Shown here: positions 1 to 8,494 of the stretch, piece by piece
Layout: each line of letters begins with the position of its first letter
Position numbering within the stretch: the first letter of the stretch is position 1
DNA from: Polaromonas sp.
GTDB lineage: Bacteria > Pseudomonadota > Gammaproteobacteria > Burkholderiales > Burkholderiaceae_C
Assembly: GCF_016185115.1 (NCBI RefSeq)
Contig: NZ_JACPOF010000015.1
Coordinates: 434,001-498,000, forward strand
Length of the DNA: 64,000 nucleotides
Direction: 5' to 3'
Made by a program: the position numbers and the translations under genes
Notes under the pieces: generated by a model
The model's database searches: none
What the model was told of the DNA's origin: nothing
What the model saw: the letters and a program-made list of their open reading frames with translations, nothing else

Positions 1-1024
1 TGGAGTGCTTTTTCCAACTAAAACCATTAATGGCAAACAAGGCGTTCAAGGCGCGCAGTTGGCTGCCGACATGGTTAATGCATCCGGTGGTGTCCTTGGC
101 GGGCGGAAACTCGAAGTCGTGGCCTACGACACCAATTTGAATCCGGTGGATGGCGTGGCTGCAACGCAGCGATTGATTGACCAGGATCGAATCAAGATCA
201 TTACCGGTGAGCTGAGCAGCAGCGTTGCGCTGGCGGTGATACCCGTAATCAAAAGCGAAGGAGCCATGTTCATCGCGGCCGTTCCGAAGCATCCCGACGT
301 CACCAAGTCGGGCTACGACAAGGTCTTCCGCTTGAATTCGACCAGCACCATGGATGCCGCCGCCTTTGATGCAATCCTGAAAAGGAGAGCCCCTGCAGGG
401 AAAAAGGTCGCATTGATTGCTGAGAACAATGACTACGGCCGCCTTACCACCGATGCCTACAAGAAGTTGTTTGGTTCGCAAGTGGCATTCGCGGATATGT
501 TCGCGATGACCCAGACCGACTTCAATTCCAGTGTGACTAATCTGCGCCAAGTTAATCCTGACTTGACCTGCATCGGTAGTTCTAATGCAGAGCAATGGAG
601 CAGCATATTGCGGGTCATGACCGAGTTCAAGCTTCAGACGCAGCGCTGTATCATGCCGGGCTTCATGAATATGGATGGCGTAAAGCTCGCCGGTGGAGCC
701 GCTGAAGGTTTGTTCAGTGCCGACATCTATACCCCAACGATCAGCACGCCGCTGAATCAGCAATTCGTCAAGGCCTACCAGGCAAAAAACGGCAAAGCCC
801 CTGAGAAAATCGAGGCGTTGGCGTTTGAAGCTGTCTGGATTGCCGCCGAAGCGATCAAGAAGGCTGGTACCGCGGACGATATGACCAAGCTTGCGACCAC
901 CATGCGCGCAGGCACCTGGAACACTCCCCGTGGTACTGTGAAATTCGACGCCCAGGGACAAGCTAGCTCTGGGGACCTGTTGAGCCTGGAAGTGCGCAAT
1001 GGCGCAATCGTTCAGGCCAAATAA
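1..1024 (+). CDS. ABC transporter substrate-binding protein, LivK type (5' truncated by window edge)
   Basis: A periplasmic receptor of the branched-chain amino acid/amide/aromatic-acid (HAAT) ABC class. The visible part has the usual start of the mature fold (QGAQLAADMVNASGG), a VAYDT stretch and a LINK-like region with ITGELSSS. No signal peptide is present because the reading frame is already open at base 2, so the GTG at base 5 is unlikely to be the true start. It lies 49 bases upstream of livH and leads the liv operon. Given the linked dioxygenases, an aromatic or heterocyclic acid is a likelier ligand than leucine; this is inference. Confidence 0.85.
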   Translation, partial: GVLFPTKTINGKQGVQGAQLAADMVNASGGVLGGRKLEVVAYDTNLNPVDGVAATQRLIDQDRIKIITGELSSSVALAVIPVIKSEGAMFIAAVPKHPDVTKSGYDKVFRLNSTSTMDAAAFDAILKRRAPAGKKVALIAENNDYGRLTTDAYKKLFGSQVAFADMFAMTQTDFNSSVTNLRQVNPDLTCIGSSNAEQWSSILRVMTEFKLQTQRCIMPGFMNMDGVKLAGGAAEGLFSADIYTPTISTPLNQQFVKAYQAKNGKAPEKIEALAFEAVWIAAEAIKKAGTADDMTKLATTMRAGTWNTPRGTVKFDAQGQASSGDLLSLEVRNGAIVQAK

Positions 1025-1073
1025 GAACCAATGATTGGGGTAGCGCGGTCCTTCAAAGTACTGCGCAAAATTC

Positions 1074-1943
1074 ATGATTGATCTACTTATCCAACAGCTC
1101 GCCAATGGGCTGGCTCTGGGCATGTGCTACGCCTTGGTCGCACTTGGACTTACGCTTGTGTTTGGCGTGTTGCATGTCATTAATTTTGCGCACGGAGAGT
1201 TCTATATGCTCGGTGGCGCCTCCGTCGCACTACTGTCATCGAAAGCCGGCGTCCCCTACGGCTACGCATGTGTTGCGGCCATCCTCATCGTTTGCGTGGT
1301 CGCGTGGGTCGTTGATCTTGTGGCTGTAAAACCTGTGCTGGAAAAGAAGGACGGCATTACCACTGTGCTGTTGACGACCTTTGCGATCAGCCTTTTGCTC
1401 GAACATGGTGCGTTGGGATTTATCGGACCCGCTCCAATTCGCGTAGATGGCTTAGAGGGTTCGCTTGAGGTTGGCAAAATTCTGATGACCTGGCAGCGTG
1501 TGTTGGTGATAGTAGTCGGCATCGTGTTGCTTTGCGGAATAGAGCTGATCCTACGGAAAACACTCCTGGGCAAAAGAATTCGTGGAGTCGCCCAGAGCGC
1601 GCATGCCGCGCGTGTTGTAGGCATCCGAATCGACGCAATCAAAACTATCACTTTTGTAGGTGCGGCAGCAACCGCGGCGCTTGCCGGCAGTTTGTTGACA
1701 CCTATAGTCTTGTTCACACCGGTTATGGGTCAACACATTGTCATCAGCGCATTTGTGATTGTGGTTATTGGCGGTATGGGAAATGTTTCTGGTGCTGTCA
1801 TCTGTGGACTTCTGCTTGGAGCCGTGGAATCGCTGTCCAGCGTTTTCCTTCCACAAGAACTCGCAGCCGCTGCTATCTACGCGCTTTTGTTGCTTACCTT
1901 ATTGGTTAGGCCGCAAGGATTGTTTGCAAAGGGGCGTAGATAG
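1074..1943 (+). CDS. livH: Branched-chain-type ABC transporter permease LivH
   Basis: An inner-membrane permease of 289 residues, the normal LivH length. It is almost entirely hydrophobic, with the LivH hallmark ALVALGLTLVFGVLHVINFAHGEFYMLGG near the N-terminus and a VIVVIGGMGNVSGAVICGLLLG segment near the C-terminus. It should pair with the LivM half of the next gene to form the channel. The stop codon TAG overlaps the GTG start of the next gene by one base, so translation is probably coupled. Substrate is not deducible. Confidence 0.92.
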   Translation: MIDLLIQQLANGLALGMCYALVALGLTLVFGVLHVINFAHGEFYMLGGASVALLSSKAGVPYGYACVAAILIVCVVAWVVDLVAVKPVLEKKDGITTVLLTTFAISLLLEHGALGFIGPAPIRVDGLEGSLEVGKILMTWQRVLVIVVGIVLLCGIELILRKTLLGKRIRGVAQSAHAARVVGIRIDAIKTITFVGAAATAALAGSLLTPIVLFTPVMGQHIVISAFVIVVIGGMGNVSGAVICGLLLGAVESLSSVFLPQELAAAAIYALLLLTLLVRPQGLFAKGRR

Positions 1944-3718
1944 TGCGCTACTTCGTTTGGACCATTTCCATACTGTTGCTCGCGGCAGTAGTACTTGCAA
2001 CCCCTTTGCCAAATTACTACCTCGGAATATTGGTTTATGGCGTAGTGCTTGGACTCCTGGGAACAAGTGTCAATCTGACACTCGGGTACATCGGGAATAT
2101 ATCGTTTGGCCACGCTGCATACTTCGGGCTGGGTGCATATACGGCCGGTTTACTAAGCACCCTGGTGGGTGTCTCATTTTGGTCAGCCGTTGCTATTGCC
2201 GTTTTTCCGGGTGTGCTGTTAGGAGCCTTGGTGGGTTTCGCTTCTATCCGCGTGGGTGGAGCGTATTTCGCGATCGCAACCCTCACGGTGGCAGAATTTT
2301 TGAGGCTCGTTACCCTCAATTGGATAGACCTCACGCGAGGTCCGCTCGGCATCCTTGTTCCGCGTCCAAGAATCGGCTTTCTGGACGGAATGGGCCTGGA
2401 TTTCCAGCGCTACTACCTTCTTATTTGCATCGCATGCCTGCTATTGAGCCTGTTCATCATTCGCAGATTACTTAATAGTCCGTACGGCCGTGCGTGGGCA
2501 GCCATAAAGGAAGCCCCTGAGTTGGCGGAAAGTGTGGGCATTCGCACGCTGAAATACCGTGTTGCCAACACTGCTCTTTCTGGTGGACTGGCAAGTCTTG
2601 CGGGTGCACTTCTAGTGCCAAAAATTCTGGTTCTCACGCCGGATCTGTTTGGCTCGATGACATCAGCAACAGGACTTCTCGTAGCCATCCTCGGCGGTAA
2701 GGCTACGCTCATTGGTCCAATCTTAGGCGGATTGGTATTCGCGGGCTTGCCCGAGGCATTGAGATTTGTGGACCAGTATCGAATTGCAATTTTTGCCGCT
2801 TTGCTCCTGATCTCTATACGCGTGCAGCCGGGCGGCATCATGGCGATGATTCCAAGGCGAACTCGCAAGAAAGTGAAACTGCCCACTGCAGCAATTGAGT
2901 TGATGCCGGTCTCTGAGCGCGTCCATACCGACGTAGCCATGACTGTGGAGGGGATCGGGCGTTCATTCGGCGGTCTTCGCGCGGTGGATAACATCTCATT
3001 CGAGGTCGTGAAAGGTAATCTTGTCGGGTTGATCGGGCCGAATGGAGCTGGCAAAACAACCTGCCTGACCCTGTTGAGTGGCTTTGTATCGGTAGACACC
3101 GGAAAGGTAGTGCTGAATGAACAGCCTATTTCGGGCCGGCCTGCACACTGGGTGGCAGCCCAAGGAGTCGTTAGAACTTTCCAGCAGGCTTTGGTTTGCG
3201 GGCAACTTACCGCTTTCGAAAACGTACTGATTGGTACCCACCTGCACGGCACCGAAAGCATTGTCTCCTGCGTGATCCAGGGAGCAGCATTCAGGAACAG
3301 AGAGCGCGCGCGCATTCAATTGGCCACCCAAAGCCTAGCTTTGGTGGGGTTGCTTCACCGGGCAGACACCATCGCGGCGGATATGCCATACGGTGAGCAA
3401 AAGATGTTGTCTATTGCCATTGCCCTCGCCGCACAGCCGCGTCTCTTGTTGTTAGATGAGCCAGCCGCCGGCTTAAACCACACCGAGGCAGCGGGCCTTG
3501 CGAGCGTATTGCTGAAGCTTCGCGGCGCTGGATTGACGCTGGTTGTTGTGGATCACAACCTACGGATGATGATGAAGTTGTGCGACAGGATGATTGTGAT
3601 GCATGCCGGAAAAAAGCTTGCGGAGGGCAGTCCAGAAGAAGTCCGTAATCATCCGGAGGTGATCCGGGCATACCTTGGTGAGCGTAAGCATCAAGTGGCT
3701 GGAGACGCATATGCTTGA
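1943..3718 (+). CDS. Fused LivM permease - LivG ATPase of HAAT ABC transporter
   Basis: A single 591-residue protein joins a LivM-type membrane domain (about residues 1-300, with NLTLGYIGNISFGHAAYFGLGAY) to a LivG-type ATP-binding domain (about 325-585). The ATPase half has Walker A GPNGAGKTT near residue 366, a signature-like PYGEQKML, Walker B LLLLDEP and the LivG-typical AAGLNHTE. The start is GTG, overlapping the livH stop. Permease-ATPase fusions of this kind are known in the family but less common than separate genes. It overlaps the next gene (livF) by 8 bases. Confidence 0.9.
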   Translation: MRYFVWTISILLLAAVVLATPLPNYYLGILVYGVVLGLLGTSVNLTLGYIGNISFGHAAYFGLGAYTAGLLSTLVGVSFWSAVAIAVFPGVLLGALVGFASIRVGGAYFAIATLTVAEFLRLVTLNWIDLTRGPLGILVPRPRIGFLDGMGLDFQRYYLLICIACLLLSLFIIRRLLNSPYGRAWAAIKEAPELAESVGIRTLKYRVANTALSGGLASLAGALLVPKILVLTPDLFGSMTSATGLLVAILGGKATLIGPILGGLVFAGLPEALRFVDQYRIAIFAALLLISIRVQPGGIMAMIPRRTRKKVKLPTAAIELMPVSERVHTDVAMTVEGIGRSFGGLRAVDNISFEVVKGNLVGLIGPNGAGKTTCLTLLSGFVSVDTGKVVLNEQPISGRPAHWVAAQGVVRTFQQALVCGQLTAFENVLIGTHLHGTESIVSCVIQGAAFRNRERARIQLATQSLALVGLLHRADTIAADMPYGEQKMLSIAIALAAQPRLLLLDEPAAGLNHTEAAGLASVLLKLRGAGLTLVVVDHNLRMMMKLCDRMIVMHAGKKLAEGSPEEVRNHPEVIRAYLGERKHQVAGDAYA

Positions 3719-4409
3719 TGTCCAAAACCTTGTTGTGAACTACGGCGCAGTTCAAGCCGTCAGGAGTGTGGACCTAAATGTAGCCACAGGTGAAGTGGTC
3801 GCCCTTATCGGGGCAAACGGCGCCGGTAAATCTTCCATACTGAAGGGCATCGCAGGGCTTGCAAATGCCGGTGGGCATGTGATGCTCAACGGCAGGAAGC
3901 TCCAGGGCCTTCCAACCTACAGACGCGTGGCCTTGGGGATCGCTCTTTCGCCCGAAGGCAGGCACGTCTTTTCTGGTTTAACGGTGCTCGAAAATCTCGA
4001 GCTTGGGTTTCGCAAAATACCAGGTGTAGATCTGCATAGCCGGGTGAATGAGATGTTTGCGCTTTTTCCCAAGTTGCGTGAGCGTGTTTCCCAGCAAGCG
4101 GGACTTATGTCAGGCGGTGAACAACAGATGCTGGCGATTGCTAGAGCGCTGATGTCCTCGCCGCAAGTCCTCATGCTTGATGAACCGACTCTGGGCCTGG
4201 CACCGATCATTGTGCAGCAGCTGGAAGATTTGCTCCTCAATCTAAAAAAAACTGGACTGGCTGTGCTGCTTGCTGAGCAGAACGCCGAAATGGCGCTTAA
4301 TTGTTCCGACAGGGCTTATATCCTTGAGACCGGGGAAGCCGTAAAAAATGGTGTTAGTTCGTTGCTTGCAAACGATCCTGTCATTCAGGAATCGTTTCTC
4401 GGAATTTGA
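3711..4409 (+). CDS. livF: Branched-chain-type ABC transporter ATPase LivF
   Basis: The second ATP-binding subunit, 232 residues. It has canonical Walker A (GANGAGKSS, about residues 34-42), signature MSGGEQQML and Walker B VLMLDEPTLGLAP. I chose ATG 3711 rather than the ORF-track GTG 3675: it has GGAG six bases upstream, gives the normal LivF N-terminus (MLDVQNLVVNYG) and overlaps the fused livMG stop by 8 bases, a typical coupled start. It completes the importer formed by the upstream genes. Confidence 0.92.
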   Translation: MLDVQNLVVNYGAVQAVRSVDLNVATGEVVALIGANGAGKSSILKGIAGLANAGGHVMLNGRKLQGLPTYRRVALGIALSPEGRHVFSGLTVLENLELGFRKIPGVDLHSRVNEMFALFPKLRERVSQQAGLMSGGEQQMLAIARALMSSPQVLMLDEPTLGLAPIIVQQLEDLLLNLKKTGLAVLLAEQNAEMALNCSDRAYILETGEAVKNGVSSLLANDPVIQESFLGI

Positions 4410-4459
4410 TATTCGTTGAATCTAATCTGACCTAATCAATCTTTTCTAAGGAGTCACCA

Positions 4460-5284
4460 ATGACAATTTCTTTCACACCCATTACGAGCACCGTTGGCGT
4501 GCGCGTAGAAGGTTGCGACTTGGGTAAACCGTTGGATGAAGAGACAGTAACCACTTTGCGGCAGAAGATGCATCAACACGGGCTGCTGCTTTTTAAGCAC
4601 CAAGACATCACGGACCAGGATCAACTGCGATTTGCAAAGTATTTTGGCAACATCTCTAAACAGGGGCCAATTCAGAAGACTGCTCCCGAAGTCACCTACG
4701 TTTCAAACACCCGATCCGATGGGACTTTTGGTAAGGGAGAACTCAGCTTCCATTCAGACCAGTGCTATTACCAGCACCCGATGAAGGCCATCATGCTGTA
4801 CGGCCTTGATATTCCTAAGGTTGGCGGTGAAACCTTGTTTGTGAATGTCGCTGAGGTTGTGGCTTCTATGCCAGAGGAAATGAAAAAAGATCTGGCTTCT
4901 CGCAAGGTGCGTCACGAATTCGACTACGGCATGCTCGACTATGGTGATGAGATGAAGAAAACGGTCAAGGCCGTTGTCGTGTCTGCAGAACATCCAATCA
5001 TTGCAAAGCATCCTTGGTCGGACAAGCTCACCCTAATGTCCAACTCCAACACGGCTAAGTGCATTGTTGGAGTTGAGGCTGACGAGAGCCAAAAGATACT
5101 CGACATGCTGGACAAAATAGTCAGCAATCCGCAAAACGTATACGCCCACAAGTGGGAAAAGATGGACCTGATTGTTTGGGACAACCTGCTTCTTCAGCAT
5201 GCACGGAGCAACTTCGACGCCGCCGAAACACGCACGTTACGCAGATGTGCCATTGGCAATGAAAACGAATCAATCAGTGTCTGA
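4460..5284 (+). CDS. TauD/TfdA-family Fe(II)/2-oxoglutarate-dependent dioxygenase
   Basis: A soluble oxygenase of 274 residues that should couple 2-oxoglutarate decarboxylation to hydroxylation of a small acid; the family includes taurine and 2,4-D dioxygenases. The facial triad is visible: His98 and Asp100 in FHSDQ, and His247 in LQHAR. GGETLF (about 122-127) matches the TauD GGDTLW region, and Arg258/261/262 can serve as the 2-oxoglutarate anchor. A strong AAGGAG site precedes the ATG. It follows the liv operon by 50 bases and precedes the NicX-like gene by 12, so import and oxidation appear linked. The substrate is unknown. Confidence 0.88.
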   Translation: MTISFTPITSTVGVRVEGCDLGKPLDEETVTTLRQKMHQHGLLLFKHQDITDQDQLRFAKYFGNISKQGPIQKTAPEVTYVSNTRSDGTFGKGELSFHSDQCYYQHPMKAIMLYGLDIPKVGGETLFVNVAEVVASMPEEMKKDLASRKVRHEFDYGMLDYGDEMKKTVKAVVVSAEHPIIAKHPWSDKLTLMSNSNTAKCIVGVEADESQKILDMLDKIVSNPQNVYAHKWEKMDLIVWDNLLLQHARSNFDAAETRTLRRCAIGNENESISV

Positions 5285-5296
5285 AATCAGGGTCAA

Positions 5297-6463
5297 ATGA
5301 TGTCCAACGAATCCAATAGGACCTATATCGGCCTTCCTACGCCCGTAAGGCACGATATTACAGCTACAAAGTACTTCGTCCAGGCGCTCGATATTTTTTC
5401 CCGGGTATTTGCCATCAGGCCTGAAGACAAAGTTCTAATTCTTGCAGATCCACTTCTGGATCCGCGGGTAATCGACGCAGTCATCGGCATCGCCAAATCT
5501 AGGGGTGCAACCGCAAGAATTTACATGGAGCCCAGTACGCAAGTTGCAGCTATCCCGGGAGATGTTCACGCGTTGCTTAAGAATGCGACGTTTGTCGTGT
5601 CAACCTGGTTCTGTTCGATATTGGATCCTTTGGCAATTGAAATGAGGCGCAAGGGACAGCGCTGGGTCAAGATTACGTATTTTCGTGACTACGATCTTTT
5701 GCATACCCCGCAGGCGCGCTTTCCAATTGAAGTCATCGGGGAAATTGTCAGAGCAACTGCGGCAAGGTTCCCAAAGGGACAAAACTTCGACTTGCGATTT
5801 ACCGACGAAAGGGGCAGCGACTTCCGTATCGCTTTTACCCCTGAAATGTGCGTTAACCAATTGGCTACGAACAGGTGGCGCGGCAAGATGCTGGCCGATG
5901 AAGACGGATGCTATGTGCACTATCTGCCTACTCATGGGCCGAACTTTTGGGACCATAACTCGGTTAAAAATGACTTCAGTGCGGTTATCCCAATGTCGGG
6001 GGTTTTGTATCCTCAGTGGGCGGTGGGTTTCAGCAAGCCATTTGAAGAGAAGATTGCGGTGCGCTTCAGTGGAGACACTGTCACCTCTGTTGACGGCGAA
6101 TCGCCCGATGCGGTCATCTTGCGCGAGATGCTGGTCGGCGGCCGCATGATTGAAGGCGGAGGCTGCGGATTTAACCCAAAAGCACCTCGTCACACTGTTT
6201 ATCCCGCAGGGTCGAACTCACCAGGGGCACTGCACTTTGGAATTGATCTTGCTAAGCCGTCTGAGTACATTCGCAAGGTTATGCCGGATTGGGAGGAACC
6301 TCCAGTGCATATGGATCTAATAACTTTTGACTCCACGGTGACTGCCGGAGAAAATCTGTTGGTGGACAAAGGTTTTCTGTGCGCATTACGGGATGATGCA
6401 GTTGTGGCAATGGCTAGCCAATACGGCGATCCCATCGAAATTCTCGAGGCTTTCGTTTACTAG
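5297..6463 (+). CDS. NicX-like (M29 aminopeptidase-fold) putative ring-cleaving or hydrolytic metalloenzyme
   Basis: A 388-residue cytosolic protein that resembles the family containing M29 leucyl aminopeptidases and 2,5-dihydroxypyridine 5,6-dioxygenase (NicX). A GFNPKAPRH stretch (His299) and an H-x-D pair (His338-Asp340 in VHMD) recall the two-His-one-Asp iron site recalled for NicX; His313 is another candidate ligand. The alignment is by memory only. The context (importer, TauD-type oxygenase, GntR regulator) fits a catabolic role. A plain aminopeptidase-like hydrolase remains possible. The companions NicD, NicE and NicF were not found in the window. Confidence 0.6.
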   Translation: MMSNESNRTYIGLPTPVRHDITATKYFVQALDIFSRVFAIRPEDKVLILADPLLDPRVIDAVIGIAKSRGATARIYMEPSTQVAAIPGDVHALLKNATFVVSTWFCSILDPLAIEMRRKGQRWVKITYFRDYDLLHTPQARFPIEVIGEIVRATAARFPKGQNFDLRFTDERGSDFRIAFTPEMCVNQLATNRWRGKMLADEDGCYVHYLPTHGPNFWDHNSVKNDFSAVIPMSGVLYPQWAVGFSKPFEEKIAVRFSGDTVTSVDGESPDAVILREMLVGGRMIEGGGCGFNPKAPRHTVYPAGSNSPGALHFGIDLAKPSEYIRKVMPDWEEPPVHMDLITFDSTVTAGENLLVDKGFLCALRDDAVVAMASQYGDPIEILEAFVY

Positions 6464-6471
6464 GTTTTGAA

Positions 6472-7185
6472 TTGGCATCACAAATTTCAGTTGTTGTAGA
6501 TGGCTTGAAGCGGAGAATTCTCGCGGGCACCTACGCGCCCGGAGAACGACTGGTGGAACTTCAAGTGGTTGACGAACTAGGGGTGTCTCGAACTCCCATT
6601 CGACTGGCATTTGAAGAGCTTGAACGGCAGGGATTTCTGGAGCGCTTACCGACTCGCGGCTTTCGCGTGCGAGGTATATCACCGGATGACATTGCCGACG
6701 CGATTGATGTTCGCGGAAACCTAGAAGGGATGGCCGCCAGGCTATTGGCTCAGCGTGGCGCCGGTGATGGCGTTATCGAGGAGCTTCAAATGTGCGTGCG
6801 AGAAGGAAGAGAATTACTCCGGGAAGCAAAGGGTAATCGCCATTTGATTGATGCTTCACGGTGGGTCCCAATGAATGGAAAATTCCACTCAATTCTTGTT
6901 GCGGCTGCGGGCAACCAGGTCCTCCAAGCAGCTATTGATCTGGTTGGCAAAAATCCCTTGGCAGGTCCAGCCTCTCTTACCTTAAGCGGTGACTTCCCCC
7001 AACTTGAATTTAAACTTATTGAGCGTGCGCAAGAAGACCATGAGGATGTGTTGGCGGGAATCGTTGCTCGCGACGGTGCGCTGGTGGAACTCCTTATGAA
7101 AGAGCACGCAAGACGCAGTAGGGACAACAAACGGAGATTGCTTGAAGGAGTGAGGCAGGTAATGCAGGACCGTCACGTAGCCTAA
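6472..7185 (+). CDS. GntR-family transcriptional regulator (FadR/VanR, FCD domain)
   Basis: A 237-residue regulator with an N-terminal winged helix (RILAGTYAPGERLVE ... LGVSRTPIRLAFEELERQGFLE, about residues 14-58) and a C-terminal helical FCD ligand-binding domain. The start is TTG, 8 bases after the stop of the previous gene; no other start with a good ribosome site is visible, so the exact N-terminus is uncertain. As the last gene of the liv-tauD-nicX-like cluster it probably controls that operon in response to its substrate or an intermediate. Confidence 0.88.
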   Translation: MASQISVVVDGLKRRILAGTYAPGERLVELQVVDELGVSRTPIRLAFEELERQGFLERLPTRGFRVRGISPDDIADAIDVRGNLEGMAARLLAQRGAGDGVIEELQMCVREGRELLREAKGNRHLIDASRWVPMNGKFHSILVAAAGNQVLQAAIDLVGKNPLAGPASLTLSGDFPQLEFKLIERAQEDHEDVLAGIVARDGALVELLMKEHARRSRDNKRRLLEGVRQVMQDRHVA

Positions 7186-7289
7186 GCAGTTAGAGCCCTC
7201 AGGCGGTATGTTGCCAAAACCAGCTGCCCTGTACGCCTGATTTAAGCTCAGTTTTCCAGAAATTTAGGTTTTCAGGGTCATAACGAAGA

Positions 7290-7345
7290 GATCCTAAGCG
7301 GATCAAGATCTCTCTCGGCTCTCTTAGCCCCGAATACCGAGAGAG
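7290..7345. repeat. Two tandem stem-loops in the intergenic region
   Basis: GATCC-5 nt-GGATC (7290-7304) is followed by a perfect 9-bp inverted repeat CTCTCTCGG / CCGAGAGAG (7310-7318 and 7337-7345). They sit directly before the terminator at 7347. The 312-base stretch 7186-7497 holds these and the terminator; nothing else coding is seen in it. They may be extra 3'-end structure for the gntR transcript, or a processing signal. Confidence 0.5.
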
Positions 7346-7346
7346 T

Positions 7347-7380
7347 CTTGGACTTACGGCATAAACAAGTCCAAGTTTTT
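7347..7380 (+). terminator. Intrinsic terminator downstream of the gntR-family gene
   Basis: A perfect 9-bp stem CTTGGACTT / AAGTCCAAG (7347-7355, 7367-7375) with an 11-nt loop is followed at once by five T residues. It is read in the + direction, 162 bases after the gntR stop, so it would end region A transcription before the Bug gene at 7498. Confidence 0.65.
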
Positions 7381-7497
7381 GTACGCACTCCCCACTCCAG
7401 TATCGGAAAACTTAATAGAGCGTATCGTTCCTGCGTTATTGTTTCCTAGGTCAGCTGCTTGCAAACTCTATTGAGACTTAAATCAATAGGAGACAAG

Positions 7498-8466
7498 ATG
7501 ATCAAATTGCCAGCGCTGGTGCTTGCGTCCGTTTTTTTTCTGCCTGGACTAGGGAAGGCACAGGAAGCCGGGTACCCCACCAAGCCGATCAAGCTACTGG
7601 TGGGGGCCACGGCAGGGGGGCCCAGCGACGTCATTGCAAGATTAATGGCACAGAAGCTCAGCTCGGCCTTGGGACAGCAAGTGGTTGTAGAGAACAGGGC
7701 CGGGGCTGGGGCGACATTGGCTGCTGCAATGGTGGCTAAATCACCTCCGGACGGCTACACACTCTTCTTGACGCCTAGCGCCCATTCGTTGGCACCAAGC
7801 ATGTATGAGAAGTTGTCGTTCGACCCTGTGGCTGATTTTGAGTCAGTGGGCGAGTTTGGCATCGTGCCCTTGGTCATGATTGTCAACAAGTCGTTCCCGG
7901 CCAATTCCTTGAAGGATTTTGTGAGTCTGGCGCGAGCCAAACCAAACTCCATCAATTTCGGGTCGGGTGGTAACGGCACTTCACAGCATCTTGCTGGAGA
8001 ACTCTTGATGTCCATTACGGGTATTCAGATGTCTCACGTACCTTATAAAGGGTCGGCATTGGCCATGACTGATTTGTTGGGAGGGCAAATTCAGGTAATC
8101 ATCGAGCCCCTGTTGTCTGCACTCCCTCAAATTGAGAGCGGGCGAGTCAAGGCTCTCGTGGTGACAGCTCCACGCCGAGCCAGTTCTTTGCCAAATGTGC
8201 CGACGACTAAAGAAGCCGGGATGCCCGAACTAGATGTAAGTGCCTGGTACGGCCTGTTGGCGCCAGCCAAAACACCTGAAGGTGTGATTAGCCGGCTCAA
8301 CGCAGCCCTCAACAGCACCCTTTCCGAACCTGCAACCAAGGCATCCTTGCAAGCACAAGGTGTCGAAGTCGTCTTCGGACCTCCAAAACTATTCACTGAT
8401 TTAATCGTCAGCGAAATTGCACGCTGGAAACCCATTATCAAAAAGTCCGGCATCAAGGCCGACTGA
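7498..8466 (+). CDS. Bug-family (TctC-like) periplasmic tricarboxylate-type binding protein
   Basis: A 322-residue extracytoplasmic receptor. A signal peptide (hydrophobic stretch ending LGKAQ) precedes the Bug hallmark YPTKPIKLLVG. GGPSDVIARLMAQKL, an SPPDGYTLFL segment and VPYKGSALAM follow, all typical of the fold. I chose ATG 7498 (AGGAG at spacing 6) over the track start 7459. There is no TctA/TctB neighbour. It lies between terminator 7347 and the convergent nagR-like gene, so it is probably a monocistronic receptor, perhaps for an organic acid related to the nag pathway. Confidence 0.9.
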   Translation: MIKLPALVLASVFFLPGLGKAQEAGYPTKPIKLLVGATAGGPSDVIARLMAQKLSSALGQQVVVENRAGAGATLAAAMVAKSPPDGYTLFLTPSAHSLAPSMYEKLSFDPVADFESVGEFGIVPLVMIVNKSFPANSLKDFVSLARAKPNSINFGSGGNGTSQHLAGELLMSITGIQMSHVPYKGSALAMTDLLGGQIQVIIEPLLSALPQIESGRVKALVVTAPRRASSLPNVPTTKEAGMPELDVSAWYGLLAPAKTPEGVISRLNAALNSTLSEPATKASLQAQGVEVVFGPPKLFTDLIVSEIARWKPIIKKSGIKAD

Positions 8467-8494
8467 TAACAATTCCCTAAGGTTGGATGTCTTT

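Noticed and set aside
2413-3315. 300-residue minus-strand ORF inside the livMG fusion
   Set aside because: Composition and position are those of a shadow frame; the + strand protein has intact permease and ATPase motifs.
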